The position numbers were made by a program, and so were the translations under genes. A stretch of DNA of 54,991 bases, taken from assembly GCA_023663735.1 (NCBI GenBank), contig JAMPGV010000009.1, forward strand, positions 1 through 54,991, in the 5' to 3' direction. Under the pieces are notes generated by a model. It was not told where the DNA came from, made no database searches, and saw only the letters and a program-made list of their open reading frames with translations. Below are positions 24,633 to 32,426 of this stretch, piece by piece. Position 1 is the stretch's first letter. Each line of letters starts with the position of its first letter. Source of the stretch: Muribaculum sp. Lineage in GTDB: Bacteria > Bacillota > Clostridia > Lachnospirales > Lachnospiraceae.

Positions 24633-25635
24633 GACCGGGGGCTGGTGTTCCCCACACAAACACAAGAGAATGTCCGCGCTGTGCCTTGCGGCGGTCATGG
24701 CCGCCATGCTGCTCTCGGGATGCGGGAGCCTGAAATACGACATGGACTACCAGTCTGCGGCCAAGGTGAGCAGCTTTAACGTGACGGTAGGACAGACTGC
24801 AGGTTCGGCCAAACCGTTTGCCTCGGAACTGTGCGTGGTGACGCAGGATCTGACGGACGACGAGTCCGTGGATATGAGCCGGGCGGAGGCGGCGGTATTG
24901 TTCGATTTGAACAACAAGGACGTCCTGTACGCCAAGAATGCCCATGAACAGCTCTATCCAGCCAGCATTACCAAAGTGATGACCGCTCTGGTGGCGCTGC
25001 AGAACAGCTCGCTCGATCAGGTACTCACGGCTACGGACGCGGTGCGGATCACCGAATCCGGCGCGCAGCTGTGCGGCCTGAAAGCGGGAGACAGCATGAC
25101 TTTGAATCAGGCGCTGCACATTCTGCTCATGTACTCGGCCAACGACGTGGCGAACCTGATTGCGGAGAACGTGGGCGGCAGCGTGGATCAGTTTGTGGAG
25201 ATGATGAACGCGGAGGCTCGGCGGCTCGGCGCCACCAACACCCATTTTGCCAACGCCCACGGCCTGACGGACGAGAACCATTACACCACATGCTATGACC
25301 TGTATCTGATCTTCAACGAGGCCGTCAAATACGAGACGTTCAGCGAGATCATTCAGAAAACCAGCTACCAGACCACCTACTATGACCGGAACGGCAGGGA
25401 GAAGGAAGTCAATTATTCCACCACCAACCGGTTCCTGAAGGGGGATGCATCCGCGCCCGTCAACATCAATGTGATCGGCGGGAAAACCGGCACGACTCAG
25501 GCTGCGGGAAACTGTCTGATCCTGCTTTCCCGCGATACGCAGGGTTCCCCGTATATCTCCGTCATCCTGAGGGCGGAAAATGTGGATTATCTGTATTCCC
25601 AAATGACAGATTTATTGGATGAAATCAACAAATAG
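24616..25635 (+). CDS. D-alanyl-D-alanine carboxypeptidase, lipoprotein
   Basis: This penicillin-binding DD-carboxypeptidase (peptidase S11) trims the fifth D-Ala from peptidoglycan stem peptides. The 339-residue protein has a lipoprotein signal with lipobox LLSGCG (Cys near residue 36). Active-site motifs SITK, SAN and KTGTT appear in order, with the family phrase HFANAHGLTDENHYTT. The start is GTG at 24616, overlapping mgsA by 17 bases; GGAG lies only four bases before it, so the ATG at 24670 remains possible, but the signal peptide works with either. It closes the wall-synthesis operon; no clear terminator is seen. Confidence 0.9.
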   Translation: MKSTNKTGGWCSPHKHKRMSALCLAAVMAAMLLSGCGSLKYDMDYQSAAKVSSFNVTVGQTAGSAKPFASELCVVTQDLTDDESVDMSRAEAAVLFDLNNKDVLYAKNAHEQLYPASITKVMTALVALQNSSLDQVLTATDAVRITESGAQLCGLKAGDSMTLNQALHILLMYSANDVANLIAENVGGSVDQFVEMMNAEARRLGATNTHFANAHGLTDENHYTTCYDLYLIFNEAVKYETFSEIIQKTSYQTTYYDRNGREKEVNYSTTNRFLKGDASAPVNINVIGGKTGTTQAAGNCLILLSRDTQGSPYISVILRAENVDYLYSQMTDLLDEINK

Positions 25636-25638
25636 TAG

Positions 25639-25667
25639 TTGTTTTTTGGATTGGAATACACTATAAT
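25639..25667 (+). promoter_or_regulatory. Promoter of the small P-loop gene
   Basis: TTGTTT at 25639-25644, a 17-bp spacer and a consensus TATAAT at 25662-25667. Confidence 0.6.
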
Positions 25668-25717
25668 GAAATTGTATTCAGATCGTTTTATATAAATATA
25701 CGACAGGAGGGTTACCA

Positions 25718-26137
25718 ATGGTTCAGTTAATTGTAGGCAGGAAGGGAAAAGGCAAGACAAAACAGTTATTGGATAAGGTAAACAGCGAGATAAAAGATAT
25801 TACGGGAAATATTGTATATCTGGACAAGAGCGCCAAGCATATGTATGAACTGAACAATAAGGTGCGTCTGATTGATGTCTCCCAATATATGATCGAGAAC
25901 AGCAGCGAATTCATTGGTTTTGTCTGTGGTATACTCTCACAGGATCACGATCTGCAGCAAATGTATTTTGACAGTTTCTTGAAGATTGCCGCTCTTGAGG
26001 GGCAGGAGATCACCGAGGTGGTTGACAAGCTCTCCAAGGTGAGCGGGAAATTCAACGTGGATTTCATTCTCAGCATCTCTCTGGATGAGTCGGAGATTCC
26101 CGAGAGCTTAAAGAGCGCGGTGATCGCAGCTCTCTAA
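25718..26137 (+). CDS. Small P-loop protein of unknown function
   Basis: The 139-residue protein starts with a Walker A motif GRKGKGKTKQL at residues 7-17, followed by a short alpha/beta stretch (NIVYLDKSAKHMYEL) and an acidic C-terminus. No clear Walker B or further ATPase motif is seen, so it could be a minimal or degenerate NTPase. I do not recognise a characterised family; similar clostridial proteins have been loosely labelled PilT-like, with no evidence from type IV pili here. It has its own promoter, an AGGAGGG ribosome binding site and a terminator, so it is expressed as a single-gene unit between the wall operon and the yggS-sepF cluster. Confidence 0.7.
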   Translation: MVQLIVGRKGKGKTKQLLDKVNSEIKDITGNIVYLDKSAKHMYELNNKVRLIDVSQYMIENSSEFIGFVCGILSQDHDLQQMYFDSFLKIAALEGQEITEVVDKLSKVSGKFNVDFILSISLDESEIPESLKSAVIAAL

Positions 26138-26183
26138 GACCGGACGGGAATATGCCGGAGATATCGGTAGATTTCAGATTTCA

Positions 26184-26209
26184 AGAGCCTCGGATTTTCC
26201 GGGGCTTTT
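26184..26209 (+). terminator. Terminator after the small P-loop gene
   Basis: GAGCCTCGG and CCGGGGCT form a 7-8 bp stem with one mismatch, then TTTT. The T run is short, so some read-through into the next gene is likely. Confidence 0.6.
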
Positions 26210-26242
26210 CAACGGATTTGATTGTTGGCGGAGGAACAAAGA

Positions 26243-27682
26243 TTGGCGGCAGCCCGGAAGAAAAGAAGGAAAACAGCAAAGACAGCGACGCAGAACAATA
26301 TTCGGAAATATAGGAAACCGCTGAATCTAAACATCGGAATGATTATCTTTGCGGTGATTCTGATCTATGTGGTCATCTGTGTGGTTCTCTACTTTCAGAC
26401 GGGGCATATCGTGCGGTATGAGGTCAAGAAAGGTTCCCTTGCGGCCAACAATATCTACCGCGGCGTGGTGATCCGGGACGAAACCGTAGTGAATACCGAT
26501 TCCGCGGGGTATGTGAATTTCTATGCGAACGAGGGGGAGCGGGTCGCGGCGCATGATCTGGTCTATGTGATGGACGAGACGGGCCGCCTGAGCGCGGAGC
26601 TGGAGAACGCGGGCGGAGAGGACAATTCGCTGAGCGAGCGGGAACTCCTCGAATTCCGCGGGGAGCTGACCACATTTGCCCACGGTTATGACAGCCGTGA
26701 ATTTTCCGACATCTATGAATTCAAGACCTCCCTGAAAAATACCGTCCAGAAACTGGCCGGTTCCGGTATGCTCGAGAGCATCGACCGCATCAACAACGGC
26801 GCCAATCTTGTCAACCGCTGTTATGCCCCGCAGACGGGCGTGGTCAGCTATTGGGTGGACGGCTACGAGACCCTTACGCCGGAACAGGTGACGGAAGAAA
26901 TTTTTGACAAAAAGGAATACGAAACCAAGAAAAAACAACTTTTGAGCAATACGCTGCTGGAGCGGGGAGACGCTGTCTATAAGCTCGCCACCAACGAGAA
27001 CTGGTCGTTGGTCATCCCCATAGAGAGCGCGGCGCGCGGGGCGGAGCTGGAGCAGGAAGAATACATAAAGGTGCGTTTCCTCAAGAACCAGTACGAATCC
27101 TGGGGAGCCGTAAAACTTTTGAACAACGGGGACGGCAGACAGTATCTGCAGCTTTCCTTCACCAACTCCATGATTACCTTTGTGGGCGACCGCTTTTTGG
27201 AGATAGAGCTTCTGATTCATGACGAGAAGGGCTTAAAGATCCCTCTGTCCGCCATCGTAGACAAGGAGTTTTACCTGATTCCGGAGGCTTTTGTCATTCC
27301 GGAGGGCGACAGCGGCAAGGGACAGGTGCTTAGGCAATATGTGATGGACAGCGGCGAAGTTTCCAGCAGATTGTACGACATCTCCCTGTATCATTACGAT
27401 AAAGAGGAGATGGTATACTATGTGGACGCCGCCATTTTGGACGCCGGGGACCTTCTCTTTAAGGAGAACGGGCAGGAGACGTTCACGGTGAGTACCCGGG
27501 CCACGCTGACGGGCGTATACAATGTCAACAACGGGTATGCGGATTTCAAACGGATCAATATTCTGGCGCAGAATGACGAGTATGCGATCGTAAAAGCCAA
27601 TACCCAGTACGGCCTGAACGTATATGATTACATCGCCTTGAATGCCGAGTCCGTACACGACGACCAGTTTATCAACGATTGA
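26243..27682 (+). CDS. HlyD-like membrane-anchored adaptor protein
   Basis: The 479-residue protein has a very basic N-terminus, one membrane helix (about residues 30-52) and a large extracytoplasmic part. It begins GSLAANNIYRGVVIRDETVV, then AGYVNFYANEGERVAAHDLVYVMDETG, a biotinyl-lipoyl/HlyD-like hammerhead. The fold is that of HlyD/MFP adaptors, but no ABC or RND pump lies nearby. Position next to yggS and sepF suggests a cell-envelope or division role. TTG at 26243 is chosen because GGAGG sits eight bases upstream; a TTG at 26222 overlaps that site poorly. Function is uncertain. Confidence 0.7.
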   Translation: MAAARKKRRKTAKTATQNNIRKYRKPLNLNIGMIIFAVILIYVVICVVLYFQTGHIVRYEVKKGSLAANNIYRGVVIRDETVVNTDSAGYVNFYANEGERVAAHDLVYVMDETGRLSAELENAGGEDNSLSERELLEFRGELTTFAHGYDSREFSDIYEFKTSLKNTVQKLAGSGMLESIDRINNGANLVNRCYAPQTGVVSYWVDGYETLTPEQVTEEIFDKKEYETKKKQLLSNTLLERGDAVYKLATNENWSLVIPIESAARGAELEQEEYIKVRFLKNQYESWGAVKLLNNGDGRQYLQLSFTNSMITFVGDRFLEIELLIHDEKGLKIPLSAIVDKEFYLIPEAFVIPEGDSGKGQVLRQYVMDSGEVSSRLYDISLYHYDKEEMVYYVDAAILDAGDLLFKENGQETFTVSTRATLTGVYNVNNGYADFKRINILAQNDEYAIVKANTQYGLNVYDYIALNAESVHDDQFIND

Positions 27683-27735
27683 CGGGCAGCACATTTCTCA
27701 ATCGCTGTGAAGAGCAGAAAACCGGGAGGACGAAA

Positions 27736-28431
27736 ATGATTCGGGAAAATTTAGATCAGGTGCGGGCCAATATTCAGGAAGCCTGCGCAAGAAGCGGCCG
27801 CAGCGCATCGGAAGTTTCGCTGATCGCCGTGAGCAAGACCAAACCCATAGAGTTTCTGCGGGAGGCTTACGATGCGGGCGTCCGGGATTTCGGTGAAAAT
27901 AAGGTACAGGAACTTCTGGACAAGATTCCGCAGATGCCCTCGGATGTGCGCTGGCATATGATCGGGCATCTACAGCGCAACAAGGTAAAATACATCATCG
28001 ATAAAGCGTACATGATCCATGGCGTGGACTCCCTCCGGCTGGCCGAGGAGATCAGCAGAGAGGCCGTAAAGCGCAGTCTTACCGCCAATATCCTGATAGA
28101 AGTCAATATCGCCAGAGAGGAGAGCAAATTCGGCGTCCTGCCCGAGGACGCTCAAGCGCTGTTTGCGGAGATTGAAAAGCTGCCGGGGCTGCGCGTCCGG
28201 GGATTGATGACAATCGCCCCGTTTGTGGAAGACGGCGGGCAAAACAGGGGCTATTTCCAAAAGTTGCGGCAATTGTCTGTTGACATCATGTGCAAAAACG
28301 CCGATAATAGTAAGAGAGAGGGAGACAAGAACCCCATTTTATCAATGGGAATGACAGGCGATTACATCACGGCGGTGGAAGAGGGCGCCACTTATGTCCG
28401 GGTGGGAACAGGAATTTTCGGCGGACGGTGA
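27736..28431 (+). CDS. yggS: YggS-family pyridoxal phosphate-binding protein
   Basis: The 231-residue TIM-barrel protein binds PLP and helps keep PLP and amino acid pools balanced; it has no proven catalytic activity. The PLP lysine is in LIAVSKTKP near residue 34, then FGENKVQELLDK, WHMIGHLQRNKVKYI, and SMGMTGDYITAVEEGATYVRVGTGIFG. GGGAGG lies before the ATG at 27736. It sits just ahead of sepF, the conserved ylmE-ylmF arrangement of Gram-positive division clusters. Confidence 0.94.
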   Translation: MIRENLDQVRANIQEACARSGRSASEVSLIAVSKTKPIEFLREAYDAGVRDFGENKVQELLDKIPQMPSDVRWHMIGHLQRNKVKYIIDKAYMIHGVDSLRLAEEISREAVKRSLTANILIEVNIAREESKFGVLPEDAQALFAEIEKLPGLRVRGLMTIAPFVEDGGQNRGYFQKLRQLSVDIMCKNADNSKREGDKNPILSMGMTGDYITAVEEGATYVRVGTGIFGGR

Positions 28432-28483
28432 TTGTGATTTCATAAAAACCGGCCGAACGGGAAAAGAAAAGGAGAATTGATGA

Positions 28484-29011
28484 ATGGGTGTTATGGATAA
28501 GTTTCTGAACTATATGAAGTTAAACGACGAAGAAGACGATTATTATGACGACGATTATCTGGACGACGAGGAGGAAGCAGTAGAACCCGCACCCAAGAAG
28601 GCGGCCGCGCCGAAAGCCGTAAAAGACGCTGAACCTGCCTATGAGGATCGAACCTCCAAGCGGACCGTGCAGCCCAAGGTGACCCCGATCCGGCAGAACG
28701 TGACGCGCAAAATGCCTGCAAACGGCATGGAAGTATGCGTGATCAAGCCCAGCACCGTCGAGGACGCCCGGGAGATCACGGAGACGCTTCTGGCCAACCG
28801 CACGGTTGTCCTGAATCTGGAGGGGCTGGATGTGGACATCGCTCAGCGGATTATCGACTTCACCTCCGGATCCTGTTTTGCCATATCCGGCAACCTGCAG
28901 AAGATTTCGCATTATATTTTTATCATCACACCGGCCAGCGTGGATATCTCCGGGGATTTTCAGGATATTTTCGGCGGATCCTTTGAGATGCCCTTGAATA
29001 ACGGCATGTAA
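28484..29011 (+). CDS. sepF: Cell division protein SepF
   Basis: SepF anchors FtsZ to the membrane and shapes the septum. The 175-residue protein has an N-terminal amphipathic segment (MGVMDKFLNYMKL), a long acidic linker rich in Asp, Glu and Tyr (about residues 15-35), and the C-terminal SepF fold with EVCVIKPSTVEDAREI, RTVVLNLEGLD and RIIDFTSGSCFAI. The acidic linker is longer than in Bacillus. AAAAGGAG precedes the ATG. A strong terminator follows, closing the HlyD-yggS-sepF unit. Confidence 0.94.
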   Translation: MGVMDKFLNYMKLNDEEDDYYDDDYLDDEEEAVEPAPKKAAAPKAVKDAEPAYEDRTSKRTVQPKVTPIRQNVTRKMPANGMEVCVIKPSTVEDAREITETLLANRTVVLNLEGLDVDIAQRIIDFTSGSCFAISGNLQKISHYIFIITPASVDISGDFQDIFGGSFEMPLNNGM

Positions 29012-29079
29012 GGCGTGGAATATGCAGATTTTCATACGGTTATAATTCATACAAATCGTTTTACACGGAACAGATCAGC

Positions 29080-29106
29080 GGGCTTCCCGGAGAGGGAAGC
29101 CCTTTT
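29080..29106 (+). terminator. Terminator after sepF
   Basis: GGGCTTCCC and GGGAAGCCC form a perfect 9-bp stem with a 5-base loop, followed by TTTT. Confidence 0.85.
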
Positions 29107-29149
29107 AGAGAACAAGCCGCATACGGCGGCGGAATGAGAGGCATCCTGC

Positions 29150-30259
29150 ATGGCGCAGAGAATATCGGTTTCCTACCAGAAAAAACCTTGCTATGATATT
29201 GTACTGGAACACTCCTTTGAGAACCTGTGGACAGAACTGCAGACGCTGGAGGCCGCCGGGAAACGGCTCTGCATCGTCACGGACTCCGCGGTGGACGCGC
29301 TGTACGGGGACGAGGTGCTGCGCCTTCTGGAGGGAAAATGCAGGAAGGCCGTAAAATACGTGTTTCCCGCGGGGGAGCATTCCAAGACGCTGGATACGGT
29401 CAAGGGCGTTTATACCTTTCTGATCGAGGAGGGTTTTGACCGCAAAGATCTGCTGCTTGCGCTGGGCGGCGGCGTGGTGGGAGATTTGACCGGATACGCT
29501 GCGGCCACCTATCTGCGGGGCGTGGATTTCGTGCAGATTCCCACCACCGTGATCGCCCAATCGGACAGCTCCATCGGCGGCAAAACAGGCGTGGATTTCG
29601 ACGGTTATAAGAATATGGTCGGCGCTTTCAAAATGCCTCGTCTGGTCTATATGAACCTTTCCGTGCTGGCAAGTCTGGATGACCGTCAATTTTTTGCAGG
29701 ATTTGCGGAGGTCATGAAATACGGACTGATCAAGGACGCCGCGTTCTATGAGTGGCTTTTGGAAAACATGTACGAGATCTGCGAAAGACAGCCCACGGTG
29801 CTGGAGGAGATGATGGCGCGTTCCTGCGGCATCAAGAAACTGGTGGTGGAGAAAGACCCCACGGAACAGGGCGACCGGGCGCTCTTGAATTTCGGCCACA
29901 CGATCGGCCATGCCATTGAGAAAGCCAAGCGCTTTGAGCTGTACCACGGGGAATGTGTTGCGCTGGGCGCAGTGGCCGCCGCATATATCTCCTGGAAAAA
30001 GGAACTGCTCTCCAAGGACGAATACTATGAAATCCGGGACATGTTCGTTCCCTTTTATCTGCCGATCACCGTGGAGGGCATCGACCCGCAGGAGATCCTG
30101 CGGCTCACCAAGTCTGACAAGAAGATGAACGCGGGCAGCATCCGCTTTGTTCTACTGAAGAAAATCGGCAAGGCGGTCATCGACACGACCGTCACCGACG
30201 AGGAAATTCTGGCGGCGGTCAACGAAATTCATTTCAGCGAAGAGGATGCACATGCGTAA
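29150..30259 (+). CDS. aroB: 3-dehydroquinate synthase
   Basis: AroB converts DAHP to 3-dehydroquinate, the second step of the shikimate pathway, using NAD and a metal. The 369-residue protein shows GEHSKTLDTVKGVYTFL, LALGGGVVGDLTGYAAATYLRGVDFVQIPTTV, SSIGGKTGVD and the metal-binding His pair region LNFGHTIGHAIE and HGECVALG. No other shikimate gene lies nearby. It overlaps the start of lspA, so aroB-lspA-pseudouridine synthase form one transcript. Confidence 0.95.
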   Translation: MAQRISVSYQKKPCYDIVLEHSFENLWTELQTLEAAGKRLCIVTDSAVDALYGDEVLRLLEGKCRKAVKYVFPAGEHSKTLDTVKGVYTFLIEEGFDRKDLLLALGGGVVGDLTGYAAATYLRGVDFVQIPTTVIAQSDSSIGGKTGVDFDGYKNMVGAFKMPRLVYMNLSVLASLDDRQFFAGFAEVMKYGLIKDAAFYEWLLENMYEICERQPTVLEEMMARSCGIKKLVVEKDPTEQGDRALLNFGHTIGHAIEKAKRFELYHGECVALGAVAAAYISWKKELLSKDEYYEIRDMFVPFYLPITVEGIDPQEILRLTKSDKKMNAGSIRFVLLKKIGKAVIDTTVTDEEILAAVNEIHFSEEDAHA

Positions 30260-30806
30260 ACATAAAAGTCGGGAAAAAAGGAAGAACAGCAGATGGAAAA
30301 TGCTCTGCATTGACGCTCTGATTGCGGCGGTTCTGCTGGGATTCGACCAATTTACCAAATACTGCGCCATCGAATATCTCAGGGGCAATTCCGCCTTTGT
30401 GCTGATCGACGGCGTGTTGGAGCTGCAGTATCTGGAGAACTACGGCTCCGCGTTCGGAATGCTGCAGGATCAGAAGTTCTTCATTCTGTTCGTAGGCGTT
30501 ATTTTTCTGGCGGTGATCCTGTTCTTTCTGTTCCGGCTTCCGCAGACCAGAAAATTTGTCAGGGTGCATATTCTGCTCTCCGTCATTATCGCGGGCGGAG
30601 CGGGCAATATGATCGATCGGTTCCGCTTTGACTATGTGGTGGATTTCATTTCTTTTGTGCTGATCCATTATCCCATTTTCAACGTGGCGGACATCTATAT
30701 CGTGGTGGCCACCTTGGTGCTTTTCACACAGTTTTTGTTTGTGTTTCAGGAGCATGATCTGGAATTCTTAAGCTTTAAGCAGAACCGCTATCGGGAGATC
30801 AAATAG
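30252..30806 (+). CDS. lspA: Lipoprotein signal peptidase (signal peptidase II)
   Basis: LspA cleaves prolipoproteins before the lipid-modified Cys. The 184-residue protein has four membrane helices after a basic N-terminus. The aspartyl dyad is Asp122 (GGAGNMIDRF) and Asp147 (FNVADIYI); ENYGSAFGML is the conserved Asn/Ala segment. ATG at 30252 is preferred over 30246 because GAGG at 30242-30245 is then correctly spaced. Its substrates in this window include the carboxypeptidase and LivK. Confidence 0.94.
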   Translation: MRKHKSREKRKNSRWKMLCIDALIAAVLLGFDQFTKYCAIEYLRGNSAFVLIDGVLELQYLENYGSAFGMLQDQKFFILFVGVIFLAVILFFLFRLPQTRKFVRVHILLSVIIAGGAGNMIDRFRFDYVVDFISFVLIHYPIFNVADIYIVVATLVLFTQFLFVFQEHDLEFLSFKQNRYREIK

Positions 30807-31730
30807 ATGGATGAGTTTGTATTTTCAATTACGGATGAGATGGAAGATGAGCGTATTGACAGATGTGTCAGTATGCTCATTGATTCGTTATCCCGCTCTT
30901 TCCTGCAGCGCCTGATCAAAGAGGGGCGGCTGTGCGTGAACGGCGCGCCCGCCAAGAGCAGTTACCGCGTGAAGGCGGGGGACGAGATCCGGTTCTTCCT
31001 GCCCGAGGCGGAGGAACCGAAGATCGCCGCAGAGCAGATTCCGCTTGACATCCTCTACGAGGACCGCGACGTGATCGTGGTCAACAAGCCCAAGGGGATG
31101 GTGGTGCATCCGGCCGCGGGGCATTACAGCGGGACGCTGGTCAATGCCCTGTTGTATCACTGCGGCTCACAGCTCTCGGGAATCAACGGCGTCCTGCGGC
31201 CCGGGATCGTTCACCGGATCGACCGGGACACCACCGGCTCCGTCATCGCCTGCAAGAACGACTATGCCCATAACTGTCTGGCCAGACAGCTGCAGGAACA
31301 CAGCGTCAACAGGCGATACCATGCCATCTGCCACGGGGTCCTGAAGGAAGACGAGGGCGTGATCGACAAACCCATCGGCAGACATCCCACGGACCGCAAA
31401 AAAATGGCGGTCAATGCCAAATGCGGCAAACGGGCGGTGACGCACTACAAGGTGCTTGAGCGGTTTGACGGCTACACTTATGTGGAGTGTGTGCTGGAGA
31501 CGGGGCGCACCCACCAGATCCGGGTTCATATGGCCAGCATCGGGCATCCGCTTCTGGGGGACGCGGTTTATGCGCCGGGCAGGAAATCCCCCTTTCCCCA
31601 TCTGGAAGGACAGACGCTCCACGCCAAGATTCTGGGGTTCGCACATCCCGCGGACGGAACCTATATCGAGACGGATGCGCCGCTTCCCGCATACTTTGTG
31701 CATTTGCTCTTGTCTTTACAGTCAAAATAA
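30807..31730 (+). CDS. RluA/RluD-family pseudouridine synthase
   Basis: The 307-residue enzyme isomerises uridine in large-subunit rRNA or tRNA. It has an N-terminal S4-like RNA-binding domain (ERIDRCVSMLIDSLSRSFLQRLIKEGRLCVNG) and a catalytic domain with KPKGMVVHPAAGH and HRIDRDTTG, whose second Asp is the nucleophile, then TGRTHQIRVHMASIGHPLLGD. The specific target uridine cannot be told from sequence, though the domain layout fits RluD. Its ATG directly follows the lspA stop, as in many Gram-positive bacteria. Confidence 0.92.
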   Translation: MDEFVFSITDEMEDERIDRCVSMLIDSLSRSFLQRLIKEGRLCVNGAPAKSSYRVKAGDEIRFFLPEAEEPKIAAEQIPLDILYEDRDVIVVNKPKGMVVHPAAGHYSGTLVNALLYHCGSQLSGINGVLRPGIVHRIDRDTTGSVIACKNDYAHNCLARQLQEHSVNRRYHAICHGVLKEDEGVIDKPIGRHPTDRKKMAVNAKCGKRAVTHYKVLERFDGYTYVECVLETGRTHQIRVHMASIGHPLLGDAVYAPGRKSPFPHLEGQTLHAKILGFAHPADGTYIETDAPLPAYFVHLLLSLQSK

Positions 31731-31738
31731 AGTATAAT
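31710..31738 (+). promoter_or_regulatory. Promoter of the cytidylate-kinase-like/GGDEF operon
   Basis: TTGTCT at 31710-31715, 17-bp spacer, TATAAT at 31733-31738. It lies over the last codons of the pseudouridine synthase gene. Confidence 0.65.
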
Positions 31739-31773
31739 AAATGTGGGGAAATATTAGAATTGGAGGTGGTTTT

Positions 31774-32400
31774 ATGAATACAATTATTACGATCGGGCGT
31801 CAATTTGGTTCTGCCGGAAGAGAAATCGGCGAAAAAGTGGCAGAGTATTTTGACATCAAATGTTATGATAAGGAGCTTCTCACCCGCGCCGCCAAGGAGA
31901 GCGGATTCTGCGAGGAGCTGATTCAGAATCACGATGAACGTCCCACCAATTCGTTTTTGTATAATCTGGTGATGGACACCTATTCCTTCGGTTACAATGC
32001 TTCTTCTTTCGTGGATATGCCCATCAGCCACAAGGTTTTTCTGGCGCAGTTCGACACCATCAAGAAAATTGCCGAGGAGGGTCCCTGTGTGATCGTGGGG
32101 CGCTGCGCGGATTACGCGCTTGCCGATTACAAGAACTGCATTCATCTCTTCATCTATGCGGACGAAGCCACAAAGACCAAGCGCATCATGGAGAAATACC
32201 AGCTGCCCGAGGGCAAGGCGCGGGACATGATTATCAAAAAAGATAAACAGCGGCAGAGCTATTACAATTACTATTCCTCCAAGAAATGGGGCAGAGCGGA
32301 CAGCTACGACCTGTGCGTAAACAGCGGCGTGCTGGGCGTAGAGGGAACCGTCAGGCTGATCGCACAGTATGTGGAGGACTTCGAGAAAAAGAACGGATAG
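31774..32400 (+). CDS. Cytidylate kinase-like family protein (paralogue 1)
   Basis: The 208-residue P-loop protein of the PF13189 family begins ITIGRQFGSAGREIGEKVAEYFDIKCYDKELL, with a nucleotide-kinase P-loop of the GxxGxxG type, then VIVGRCADYALADYKN and a lid-like KKDKQRQSYYNYYSSKKWGRADSYDLCVNSG. It resembles CMP kinase but lacks several of its usual residues, and the real substrate is unknown. GGAGGT precedes the ATG at 31774. It leads an operon with two GGDEF proteins. A clear paralogue lies at 46676 after the liv operon. Confidence 0.82.
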   Translation: MNTIITIGRQFGSAGREIGEKVAEYFDIKCYDKELLTRAAKESGFCEELIQNHDERPTNSFLYNLVMDTYSFGYNASSFVDMPISHKVFLAQFDTIKKIAEEGPCVIVGRCADYALADYKNCIHLFIYADEATKTKRIMEKYQLPEGKARDMIIKKDKQRQSYYNYYSSKKWGRADSYDLCVNSGVLGVEGTVRLIAQYVEDFEKKNG

Positions 32401-32426
32401 ACTACAGATGCAGGGGAGATTCCTAC

